From Bacillota bacterium (GTDB lineage: Bacteria > Bacillota > Clostridia > Acetivibrionales > DSM-1351), in assembly GCA_023392075.1 (NCBI GenBank), contig JAEVZU010000087.1:1-7896 (forward strand): a stretch of DNA of 7,896 nt, written 5' to 3'. A program made the position numbers and the translations under genes. Positions 1 through 6,160 of this stretch are shown piece after piece (the first letter of the stretch is position 1; every line of letters begins with the position of its first letter). Below the pieces are notes generated by a model. That model was not told the DNA's origin. It worked only from the letters and a program-made list of their open reading frames with translations, and ran no database searches.

Positions 1-117
1 GCCGAGATATTTTGGCAATTTTCGAGGAGGATGGACGCAGCCTTGCTGACGCAAGGCAAGGACGACGACAAAGAAAAGTGGCAAAATAGCCGGCGTGAGG
101 CGTGTTATACATTGTCA
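1..117. repeat. Palindromic repeat element, truncated by the left window edge
   Basis: Bases 1-23 and 73-94 form an imperfect inverted repeat. About 18 of 22-23 positions pair, with an unbroken core of TATTTTG against CAAAATA. Between the arms is a perfect small hairpin, GCCTTGC (40-46) with loop TGAC and GCAAGGC (51-57). The stretch is visibly richer in G+C than the AT-rich DNA just downstream. The right arm begins close to a conspicuous segment (95-117) whose partner would lie left of base 1, so the element is probably cut by the window. It resembles a MITE-like or REP-like dispersed palindrome. No transposase and no target-site duplication can be seen here. The right boundary near 117 is a guess. 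Confidence 0.5.
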
Positions 118-207
118 ATAGAGGGTAGCATAAGATTCAATAAAATTAGCTTGCCTTTTTTGGAAGTGTTTTATAAAAATATTTATGAAAAGATAAAAGA
201 AAAGTAA
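1..207 (+). CDS. Doubtful 3' end of an open frame entering from the left
   Basis: Frame 1 is open from the first base to TAA at 205-207 and would encode 68 residues. The first half lies inside the palindromic repeat and is rich in charged residues (a GKDDDKEKW stretch). The last part, ending SLPFLEVFYKNIYEKIKEK, reads like an amphipathic lysine-rich C-terminus and is AT-rich. I recognise no family. It may be the tail of a gene whose end was rewritten by insertion of the repeat, or simply a chance open frame through a repeat. The short length and repeat content favour chance. An in-frame ATG at 31 has AGGAGG immediately beside it, but at a spacing unsuitable for initiation. Confidence 0.2.
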   Translation, partial: AEIFWQFSRRMDAALLTQGKDDDKEKWQNSRREACYTLSIEGSIRFNKISLPFLEVFYKNIYEKIKEK

Positions 208-222
208 TAATATTGCACAATG

Positions 223-279
223 AATGGTAACCATTTTACGTTTACTTTAGGCATAATTACCTAGTATCATTAAGCGTAA
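223..279 (+). promoter_or_regulatory. Putative promoter and operator region of the ABC importer
   Basis: The best sigma-A-like pair is TTTACT (241-246) and TATCAT (265-270) with an 18-base spacer, which would start transcription near 277, about 28 bases before the ATG at 305. Just upstream of the -35 is an odd-centred palindrome AATGGT-A-ACCATT (223-235). A wider inverted pair, TTACGTTT (236-243) with AAGCGTAA (272-279, one G-T wobble), brackets the promoter, with TAGG/CCTA (248-251, 260-263) nested inside. These could be binding sites for a LacI- or AraC-type sugar regulator, but no regulator gene is visible in the window. The hexamers are only moderate matches. Confidence 0.4.
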
Positions 280-304
280 CATATTATTTCAAGGAGGAAT
301 AACG

Positions 305-1639
305 ATGAACAAAATGCTAGTAAAAAGAGGAATGGCATTTATACTTGCAGGAGCTTTGGCAGTTGGCATGACAGCCTGTGGGAAACCTGCCGGGGACAAT
401 ACCGGTACCGCAACCAACACAGGTGCCGGAAATACCAATGCTGGTGCCGGAAAGCAGGTTGAGTTGAAGTTCAGCCATATATGGGGCGGAGCGACGGATC
501 CTTTTATGCCGGCTGCTAAAAAGGTAATCGATGATTACCAGAAGGCCAATAAGAATATAAAAATAACAGTTGACACAAATGAAAACGAAGCCTATAAGAC
601 AAAGATAAAGGCCATGGCAGCAGCCAATGAACTGCCTGACCTTTTTTCTACCTGGGGCGGAGGTTTTTCAAAGCCATTTATTGATTCAAATTCAGTTTTG
701 GCAATAGATAGTTATCTTACGGCTGAAACCAAAGGCAAACTGGTTAACGGTGCCTTCAACAACCTGACTTATGACGGCAAAATCTACGGAATGCCTTTCT
801 TTCTTGCAGCCGGTGCCTTATTCGTAAATACGGAGCTGTTTGAAAAGAACGGTGTAAAACTTCCAACGACTTATGATGAATTGCTTACAGCCGTCAAGGC
901 CTTCAAGGCAAAGGGAATAACTCCTATGGCGGTGTCGGGAAAAGACAAATGGACCATAGCAATGTACTTTGACGTTATGGCATTAAGAGCAGCGGGCCCT
1001 GAAAAAATAGTCAAGACCCTTACAAAGGAAGGTTCTTTTAAAGATCCTGAATTCCTTAATGCGGCAAACAGATTTAAGGAGCTTATAGATGCAGGTGCAT
1101 TCTCAAAGGGTGCGGCAGGTATATCGAACGATGAAGCTGAAGTTCCGTTCTATGACGGAAAGATACCAATGATGTTCAAAGGAAGCTGGGCGGCAGGTAA
1201 AGCCGATGCCAAGGATTCCAAGGTCGCAGGCAAAATCGGTGTTATTTCCTTCCCGGCAATACCCGACGGAAAGGGAAATGCAAAACAGTTCACCGGAGGA
1301 GCTGTTGACGCAGTAATGGTAAGTGCCAATACAAAGAACAAGGACGAAGCTGTTAAATTCCAGATGTATTTTGCAGAAAACTTTGCAAAGGAATCATACC
1401 TGTCAGGTGCTGCAATGCCTGCCTGGAAGGCCGATGATGTCGATAAGAGCAAATTGCCGGCCACTCTTGTTAAAGTCGTTGACCTCACAAAGGATGCAGA
1501 AGGCTTTACAATCTGGTGGGATACGCTCCTTGCAGGCAAGGATACTGAAACCTACCTGAACGCTTTGCAGGAATTGTTCATGGGAGCAAAAACACCTCAA
1601 CAGTTTGTAGACAGCTTACAATCAATGTACGGTAAATAA
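305..1639 (+). CDS. ABC transporter sugar-binding lipoprotein (family 1 extracellular solute-binding protein)
   Basis: A 444-residue protein that should capture an oligosaccharide outside the cell and deliver it to the permeases encoded next. Residues 1-24 form a signal peptide (basic MNKMLVKRG, then a hydrophobic core) ending in MTAC, an acceptable though not ideal lipobox. Cys25 is the expected lipidated residue. Residues 26-50 are a Gly/Thr/Asn/Ala-rich linker tethering the domain to the membrane. The rest (about 52-444) has the length and landmarks of the UgpB/MalE-like family: an early beta strand LKFSHIWGG, PDLF at 111-114 and a helical C-terminus. The start is firm: AAGGAGG at 291-297 lies 7 bases before the ATG. 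The ligand cannot be read from the sequence. The downstream cytoplasmic GH3 enzyme suggests xylo- or gluco-oligosaccharides (inference). Confidence 0.93.
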   Translation: MNKMLVKRGMAFILAGALAVGMTACGKPAGDNTGTATNTGAGNTNAGAGKQVELKFSHIWGGATDPFMPAAKKVIDDYQKANKNIKITVDTNENEAYKTKIKAMAAANELPDLFSTWGGGFSKPFIDSNSVLAIDSYLTAETKGKLVNGAFNNLTYDGKIYGMPFFLAAGALFVNTELFEKNGVKLPTTYDELLTAVKAFKAKGITPMAVSGKDKWTIAMYFDVMALRAAGPEKIVKTLTKEGSFKDPEFLNAANRFKELIDAGAFSKGAAGISNDEAEVPFYDGKIPMMFKGSWAAGKADAKDSKVAGKIGVISFPAIPDGKGNAKQFTGGAVDAVMVSANTKNKDEAVKFQMYFAENFAKESYLSGAAMPAWKADDVDKSKLPATLVKVVDLTKDAEGFTIWWDTLLAGKDTETYLNALQELFMGAKTPQQFVDSLQSMYGK

Positions 1640-1661
1640 TAAATCCTGAAATTATTGATAA

Positions 1662-1716
1662 TGGCGTCCATTTGATACTTGTATCCTATTCATTGACCGG
1701 TGGCAGATGGACGCCA
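1662..1716 (+). promoter_or_regulatory. Stem-loop between the binding-protein and permease genes (not a classical terminator)
   Basis: TGGCGTCCATTTG (1662-1674) pairs with CAGATGGACGCCA (1704-1716), giving a 13-bp stem with a single G-T wobble and a 29-base loop. It begins 22 bases after the binding-protein stop codon. The DNA after the stem (AATACTAATC) has no T-run, so simple intrinsic termination is unlikely. In sugar ABC operons a stem-loop at this place commonly protects the upstream mRNA or limits read-through, so that more binding protein than permease is made. That role is inferred here from position and structure. Confidence 0.6.
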
Positions 1717-1836
1717 AATACTAATCAAAAGTGTCCATATTAAAAATACGGTAAAAGTCAGTAGTTAGTAAAGAGCATTAATCACAAAAAATATTTATGA
1801 ATACGATAAAACTAATAAAAGAAGGAAGTGAGCTTT

Positions 1837-2721
1837 GTGGATAGGGTATTGAGTAATAAGAAGGCCATAGTATTTTTTCTGTTTCCGGCCCTGGTTATGT
1901 TTATAGCTGTTATTATAGTACCGATATTAATGTCATTATACTATAGTTTGCAGGATTGGTCCGGATTCGGCAAGGGTACCTTTATTGGGCTCGCCAACTA
2001 TAAGGGACTCATTTCTGATCCCATATTCGTTAAAGCAGCTGTTAATTCATTAATTCTGGCTGTTGCCTCGGTATTTATCCAGCTCCCGATTTCACTGCTT
2101 TTAGCGCTTGTTCTGGCGAAGGGTGTTAAATTTGAAAAGAGCTTTGTGACTATCTATTTTATTCCGGTTATTATCTCCACAGTTGTTATCGGACAGCTAT
2201 GGATGAAAGTATATAATTATGACTATGGTATCCTTAATTTGTTATTGCGTTCCATAGGCCTTGATACCTGGGCACAGGAATGGCTGGGAGATACTAGAAG
2301 AGCGTTGGGTGCCACCTTTATTCCTATAATATGGCAGTATATCGGATATCATATGCTGTTGATGTACGCAGGAATTAAATCCATTTCCACCGATGTTTTT
2401 GAAGCTGCCGTAATAGACGGATCTTCATGGTGGAATACATCCTTGAAAATAACAATACCTATGCTGAAGCCTGTACTCAACGTATCGGTTATATTTGCAG
2501 TAACAGGAGCGCTTAAGGTATTTGATCTGGTATATGTTTTGACAGGCGGGGGACCTGCCCACGCCAGTGAAGTTATAGGTACGTATATGGTCAGTACCAT
2601 ATTTAAAGGAAACCAATACGGATACGGAAGTGCAATGGCCATATTTGTTATTCTCGAATGCTTTTTACTGTCAATTCTGGTTGGTTTCCTGTTCAGAGAA
2701 AGAGAGGGCGCAAAAAGATGA
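1837..2721 (+). CDS. ABC sugar transporter permease (MalF/UgpA-like)
   Basis: A 294-residue integral membrane protein, one half of the transmembrane channel of a carbohydrate importer. Hydrophobic segments lie at about residues 11-33, 72-95, 105-125, 158-178, 212-235 and 265-285, giving six spans. The cytoplasmic EAA loop that docks the ATPase is clear: EAAVIDG at 189-195 followed by the characteristic I-P-P spacing (ITIPMLKP, 205-212). The start chosen is GTG 1837. AAGGAAGTGA (1822-1831), a one-mismatch copy of the ideal Shine-Dalgarno sequence, stands 5 bases before it. The in-frame GTG at 1828 (297-residue version) falls inside that site, so it is a poor start. The gene ends in an ATGA overlap with the next permease, which implies translational coupling. 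No ATP-binding subunit follows. Confidence 0.92.
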   Translation: MDRVLSNKKAIVFFLFPALVMFIAVIIVPILMSLYYSLQDWSGFGKGTFIGLANYKGLISDPIFVKAAVNSLILAVASVFIQLPISLLLALVLAKGVKFEKSFVTIYFIPVIISTVVIGQLWMKVYNYDYGILNLLLRSIGLDTWAQEWLGDTRRALGATFIPIIWQYIGYHMLLMYAGIKSISTDVFEAAVIDGSSWWNTSLKITIPMLKPVLNVSVIFAVTGALKVFDLVYVLTGGGPAHASEVIGTYMVSTIFKGNQYGYGSAMAIFVILECFLLSILVGFLFREREGAKR

Positions 2722-3572
2722 GTAGAATTAAATCAGTGAGCAGTTCGAAACGCTCGGTTTCAAGTATACTTATGTATGCCGCCCTCATTGTGGTAGCATT
2801 TGTACAATTGTTTCCGCTATACTGGATGTTTACCTTTTCTTTAAAAGATAATTCCGAAATATTCGGCGGAAATCCCATAGGTATTCCCAGTAAGTGGCTC
2901 TGGTCCAATTACAGCAATGCTCTTCTGGGCGGCAATGTAGGTCATTATTTTATAAACAGTGTAATAGTTACAGCTGCAACAATTCTGTTTACGGTAATAT
3001 TCTCGGTTATGGCATCCTATGCACTGACAAGAATGGTATTTAAGATAAGAAGACAAATGAACTCCTTTTTTATCCTTGGACTTACTGTTCCCCTCCATTC
3101 CGCGCTGCTTCCAATATTCATCCTGCTGAGAAATCTGAAAATGGTCAATTCCTATTGGGCTTTGATCATACCTTATTCAGCCTTTGCAATACCTATGGCC
3201 ATACTTATATTCTCCGGTTTTATGGCATCTTTGCCAAGGGAACTGGAGGAGGCCGCATGTATTGACGGCTGCAGTATTTACAGGATATTCTTCAACATAA
3301 TCATGCCGTTAACCAGACCGGCTATTGCAACAGTTACCATATTTACTTTCCTGCAGGCCTGGAATGAATTGATGTTTGCTGTTGTATTTATCAGTGACGT
3401 CAGGTTTAAAACCTTAACAGTCGGTATCCAGTCTCTGGCCGGCCAGTACACCACCGACTGGGGTCCCATAGGCGCAGGCCTCATGGTTGCAACAATCCCA
3501 ACCCTGATCATATATGCATTCATGAGCAAGAAGGTACAGGACAGCCTTGTGGTTGGAGCCGTCAAGGGCTGA
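2718..3572 (+). CDS. ABC sugar transporter permease (MalG/UgpE-like)
   Basis: A 284-residue second transmembrane subunit, expected to form a heterodimer with the preceding permease. Residues 17-40 form the first span and further hydrophobic segments follow at about 80-105, 115-137, 147-170, 202-225 and 251-269. The EAA loop is EEAACIDG (177-184) followed by IIMPLTRP (194-201), matching the CUT1 sugar-importer family. The ATG at 2718 overlaps the upstream stop as ATGA, with a purine-rich AGAGGG (2703-2708) as a modest ribosome site. The same frame is open upstream from an ATG at 2658, but that would add 20 residues reading through the end of the first permease gene, which is unlikely. The C-terminus (VQDSLVVGAVKG) is typical of the family. 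It needs an ATPase encoded elsewhere, probably a shared MsmX-type subunit (inference). Confidence 0.93.
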   Translation: MSRIKSVSSSKRSVSSILMYAALIVVAFVQLFPLYWMFTFSLKDNSEIFGGNPIGIPSKWLWSNYSNALLGGNVGHYFINSVIVTAATILFTVIFSVMASYALTRMVFKIRRQMNSFFILGLTVPLHSALLPIFILLRNLKMVNSYWALIIPYSAFAIPMAILIFSGFMASLPRELEEAACIDGCSIYRIFFNIIMPLTRPAIATVTIFTFLQAWNELMFAVVFISDVRFKTLTVGIQSLAGQYTTDWGPIGAGLMVATIPTLIIYAFMSKKVQDSLVVGAVKG

Positions 3573-3601
3573 TCAATTTTGCAGGTAAAAAATTGTTACT
3601 G

Positions 3602-3631
3602 ATTATACCGGTACTTTCACACTAACTTCAA
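3602..3631 (-). promoter_or_regulatory. Mirror-image promoter-like pair on the minus strand
   Basis: Read on the minus strand, the left half of the inverted repeat gives TTGAAG and a perfect TATAAT with an 18-base spacer. It would fire leftward from near 3595 and produce RNA antisense to the end of the second permease gene. It may be merely a by-product of the palindrome, since any promoter in one arm of a repeat is copied in the other. Confidence 0.3.
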
Positions 3632-3648
3632 GCAATTGATTGAACACA

Positions 3649-3656
3649 AAGCGCTT
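3649..3656. promoter_or_regulatory. Possible LacI-family or CcpA-like operator
   Basis: AAGCGCTT is a perfect 8-bp palindrome. With its flanks (ACAAAGCGCTTACT) it matches most positions of the catabolite-responsive element consensus TGNAARCGYTTNCA, failing at the outermost T, G and A. It lies 12 bases upstream of the putative -35 box of the GH3 promoter, a position where a LacI-family protein could act. The regulator itself is not in the window. Confidence 0.35.
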
Positions 3657-3668
3657 ACTATCCATTGC

Positions 3669-3697
3669 TTGAAGTTGTACTCGTCTACCTGTATAAT
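3669..3697 (+). promoter_or_regulatory. Putative sigma-A promoter of the GH3 glycosidase gene
   Basis: TTGAAG (3669-3674) and a perfect TATAAT (3692-3697) are separated by exactly 17 bases. The predicted start near 3704 leaves a leader of about 118 bases before the ATG at 3822. The -35 lies in the right inner arm and the -10 in the right outer arm of the surrounding inverted repeat. This suggests the GH3 gene can be transcribed independently of the transporter. Confidence 0.5.
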
Positions 3698-3821
3698 CAA
3701 CATAACCCATTTAATTGCAGAATTGAGTCAACTTAACCAGCGAAACGAGTTATGTTAATTATGGTCAGAAATTACATATACAAATAAAAAAAGTACTACT
3801 GTCAAGAATGAGGAGGTAAAT

Positions 3822-5966
3822 ATGGAAGAAAAGCCGAAGTATTTGGACAAATCCCTTTCCTTTAAAGAGAGAGCGGCCGACCTGGTATCAAGGATGACTC
3901 TTGAGGAAAAGGCAGCACAGCTTAGATATGATGCACAGGCGGTGGAAAGACTTGGTGTTCCCAGGTATAACTGGTGGAATGAAGCGCTCCACGGTGTTGC
4001 AAGGGCGGGTGTGGCCACGGTATTTCCACAGGCTATAGGTCTGGCAGCTATTTTCGATGACGAATATCTTCAAAAAATTGCCGATGTTATTGCAACAGAA
4101 GGAAGAGCAAAATATAATGAAAGTTCAAGGAAAGACGACCGCGATATATATAAGGGAGTAACCTTCTGGTCACCGAATGTAAATATTTTCAGGGATCCCA
4201 GGTGGGGACGGGGACATGAAACCTACGGGGAAGATCCGTATCTTACCTCAAGACTTGGTGTGGCTTTTGTAAAGGGACTTCAGGGCAACGGTAAACATTT
4301 GAAGGCAGCAGCCTGCGCAAAGCATTTTGCAGTACACAGCGGGCCTGAGGATGACAGGCACCACTTCGATGCCATAGCCTCGAAGCAGGATATGTTCGAA
4401 ACGTATCTCCCTGCTTTTGAAGCACTTGTAAAGGAAGCCGGGGTTGAGGCGGTTATGGGTGCCTACAACAGAACCAACGGAGAACCCTGCAACGGAAGCA
4501 AAACCCTCCTTCAGGAAATACTTAGGGATTCCTGGGGCTTTGACGGTCATGTGGTTTCGGACTGTTGGGCAATTAAGGATTTCCATGAGGGGCACGGAGT
4601 GACAAAGACTCCGACCGAATCTGCTGCGCTGGCCATAAAGAGCGGCTGTGACCTGAACTGCGGCAATATTTATCTTCTGCTTTTGTTAGCTTTAAAAGAA
4701 GGACTGATTACAGAAGAGGACATTGACCGTGCTGCAGTCAGAGTTATGACTACAAGGATGAGACTGGGGATGTTTGACGATGACTGCGAATTTGACAGCA
4801 TACCCTATGAAGTGAATGACTGTAAGGAACACAATGCATTATCACTTGATGCTTCCAGAAAATCAATGGTTTTGCTCAAGAATAACGGACTTCTGCCCTT
4901 GGATTCCGGCAAAATAAAGAACATAGCGGTTATCGGACCAAATGCTGCCAGTGATCTGGCATTGATAGCAAATTACAGCGGTACGCCATCCCACAGTATA
5001 ACCCTGCTGGATGGTATCAAAAACAGAGTGCCGGCAGAAACCCGCGTATGGTATGCGCTGGGCAGCCACCTTCACATGAACAGGGAGGAGGATCTGGCAC
5101 TTCCCGGAGACAGGCTGAAGGAAGCTGTGTCGGCTGCCGAACGCAGTGATGTGGTGGTACTTTGCCTGGGGCTTGATGCATCTGTTGAAGGAGAGCAGAA
5201 CGATCAGGGGACGGTAATCCTTGATGCAGGAGGAGACAAAGCCGACCTTAATCTCCCTGAAGCACAGAGAAAGCTTTTGGATGCAATTCTTGAAACAGGC
5301 AAGCCGACAATCGTGGCACTTGTCTCAGGCAGCGCACTCAGTATAGGCGATGCGGCAGGCAAAGCGGCAGCAATTGTCCAGTGCTGGTATCCCGGCTCAA
5401 GGGGAGGTCAGGCTTTCGCTGAAATGCTGTTCGGTGATTATTCACCCGCAGGAAGACTGCCCGTGACCTTTTATAAGTCAACGGAAGAACTGCCGGATTT
5501 CAAAGACTATTCAATGGAAAACAGAACTTACAGGTTCATGAAACAGGATGCTCTGTATCCCTTTGGTTTCGGCCTGAGCTATACAAATTTTGAATATTCA
5601 GACCTGACCTGCTCAAGCTCAAGTATCAAGAACGGAGACAGCATAACAGCCAGTGTGGCTGTGAGGAATACCGGAGACAGGGATTCCGATGAGGTTGTTC
5701 AGGTTTATATAAAAGATATGGAGGCAGCGCTCAGAGTTCCCAGGCACAGTCTGTGCGGCTTTAAGCGTATACACCTGAAGAGCGGGGAACAAAAGACAGT
5801 CAGCTTTAAGATCGACTCCAGAGCAATGATGGTTGTCGGTGAAGATGGAAAACGTTATGTGGAAAACGGCGATTTCACTCTCTTTGCGGGAGGAACCCAG
5901 CCTGACAGGGTCAGCACAAAGCTCAGCGGCAAGGCACCGCTGGAAGTGATGTTTACGGTTGAATAA
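3822..5966 (+). CDS. Cytoplasmic GH3 beta-xylosidase/beta-glucosidase
   Basis: A 714-residue retaining glycosidase expected to remove single sugars from the non-reducing end of imported oligosaccharides. No signal peptide is present. In order: an N-terminal TIM-barrel GH3 domain (about 15-330) with MTLEEKAAQL (25-34), YNWWNEALHGVAR (49-61), WSPNVNIFRDPRWGRG (116-131) and KHF (167-169); the nucleophile, predicted as Asp247 in VVSDCWAI; an alpha/beta sandwich domain (about 345-555) with the predicted acid/base Glu458 in VEGEQND (Glu456 is the alternative); and a C-terminal fibronectin-III-like domain (about 595-690) after PFGFGLSYTNF. The WWNEALHGVAR signature resembles bacterial and plant-type xylosidases, so beta-xylosidase is preferred, with beta-glucosidase or arabinofuranosidase side activity possible. 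AGGAGGT (3811-3817) lies 5 bases before the ATG. The length is normal and the gene intact. Confidence 0.93.
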   Translation: MEEKPKYLDKSLSFKERAADLVSRMTLEEKAAQLRYDAQAVERLGVPRYNWWNEALHGVARAGVATVFPQAIGLAAIFDDEYLQKIADVIATEGRAKYNESSRKDDRDIYKGVTFWSPNVNIFRDPRWGRGHETYGEDPYLTSRLGVAFVKGLQGNGKHLKAAACAKHFAVHSGPEDDRHHFDAIASKQDMFETYLPAFEALVKEAGVEAVMGAYNRTNGEPCNGSKTLLQEILRDSWGFDGHVVSDCWAIKDFHEGHGVTKTPTESAALAIKSGCDLNCGNIYLLLLLALKEGLITEEDIDRAAVRVMTTRMRLGMFDDDCEFDSIPYEVNDCKEHNALSLDASRKSMVLLKNNGLLPLDSGKIKNIAVIGPNAASDLALIANYSGTPSHSITLLDGIKNRVPAETRVWYALGSHLHMNREEDLALPGDRLKEAVSAAERSDVVVLCLGLDASVEGEQNDQGTVILDAGGDKADLNLPEAQRKLLDAILETGKPTIVALVSGSALSIGDAAGKAAAIVQCWYPGSRGGQAFAEMLFGDYSPAGRLPVTFYKSTEELPDFKDYSMENRTYRFMKQDALYPFGFGLSYTNFEYSDLTCSSSSIKNGDSITASVAVRNTGDRDSDEVVQVYIKDMEAALRVPRHSLCGFKRIHLKSGEQKTVSFKIDSRAMMVVGEDGKRYVENGDFTLFAGGTQPDRVSTKLSGKAPLEVMFTVE

Positions 5967-6002
5967 GCAAGCACATAGCTAAAGATATAATTTCAATTTT
6001 GG

Positions 6003-6055
6003 AAACCCCTTTTGCCGGATACATTCTGAATCAGTATCCGGTAAAAGGGGTTTTT
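6003..6055 (+). terminator. Rho-independent terminator after the GH3 gene
   Basis: A 20-bp stem (6003-6022 with 6034-6053) carries only one G-T wobble and closes an 11-base loop (6023-6033). The base of the stem is AAACCCCTTTT against AAAAGGGGTTT, and the transcript runs into TTTTT (6051-6055). It starts 37 bases after the GH3 stop codon and separates the importer/GH3 unit from the nagZ-like unit. The stem is longer than most intrinsic terminators and the T-run after it is short, partly folded into the stem. Confidence 0.85.
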
Positions 6056-6104
6056 CCGGCGAATAGGAATTTATGATTTTTATGTTTCTTTTTTAATATT
6101 TATA

Positions 6105-6132
6105 TTAAAAAAGTTTGGTAATGAAATATAAT
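6105..6132 (+). promoter_or_regulatory. Putative sigma-A promoter of the nagZ-like gene
   Basis: A perfect TATAAT (6127-6132) is preceded, with a 16-base spacer, by TTAAAA (6105-6110), a 4-of-6 match to the -35 consensus. An AT-rich, T-tract-containing stretch (6070-6110) upstream could serve as an UP element. The predicted start near 6139 gives a leader of about 22 bases. The location right after a strong terminator supports an independent transcript. Confidence 0.55.
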
Positions 6133-6160
6133 AGAGATAATACGGGTTAATCGGAGGCTT

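Larger units (their letters stand above)
3600..3699. repeat. Symmetric 100-bp inverted-repeat element before the GH3 gene
   Basis: Outer arms TGATTATACCGGTA (3600-3613) and TACCTGTATAATCA (3686-3699) pair at 13 of 14 positions. Inner arms AACTTCAAGCAAT (3624-3636) and ATTGCTTGAAGTT (3664-3676) pair perfectly over 13 bp. Both pairs share nearly the same centre (about 3650), and an 8-bp palindrome AAGCGCTT (3649-3656) sits close to it. AACATAAC (3699-3706) and GTTATGTT (3749-3756) form a further perfect 8-bp inverted pair just downstream. The element may act as DNA (regulator-bound divergent promoter) or as RNA (a hairpin in transcripts reading through from the permeases). I see no target-site duplication that would mark it as a mobile element. 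Confidence 0.6.

Noticed and set aside
1150..1539. Open frame of 129 codons on the minus strand
   Set aside because: It is embedded in the binding-protein gene, which is well supported on the + strand. The reverse frame shows no recognisable domain.
1662..1716. Intrinsic terminator after the binding-protein gene
   Set aside because: The stem is strong but no T-run follows, and the permeases have no obvious strong promoter of their own. A processing or stabilising role fits better.
1740..1821. Possible promoter just before the first permease (AT-rich, TACGAT-like boxes)
   Set aside because: No pair of hexamers with proper spacing stands out. Random matches are expected in such AT-rich DNA.
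2658..2717. Upstream ATG extending the second permease by 20 residues
   Set aside because: It lies deep in the first permease gene, has no ribosome site and adds a non-family N-terminus. The ATGA overlap at 2718 is the usual coupled arrangement.
3574..3595. Terminator after the second permease: CAATTTT with AAAATTG
   Set aside because: The 7-bp stem has only one G-C pair and no downstream T-run, so it is too weak to call.
3600..3699. Symmetric element as a MITE insertion
   Set aside because: The terminal inverted repeats fit, but I find no target-site duplication and no second copy in the window. The promoter-like content offers another explanation.
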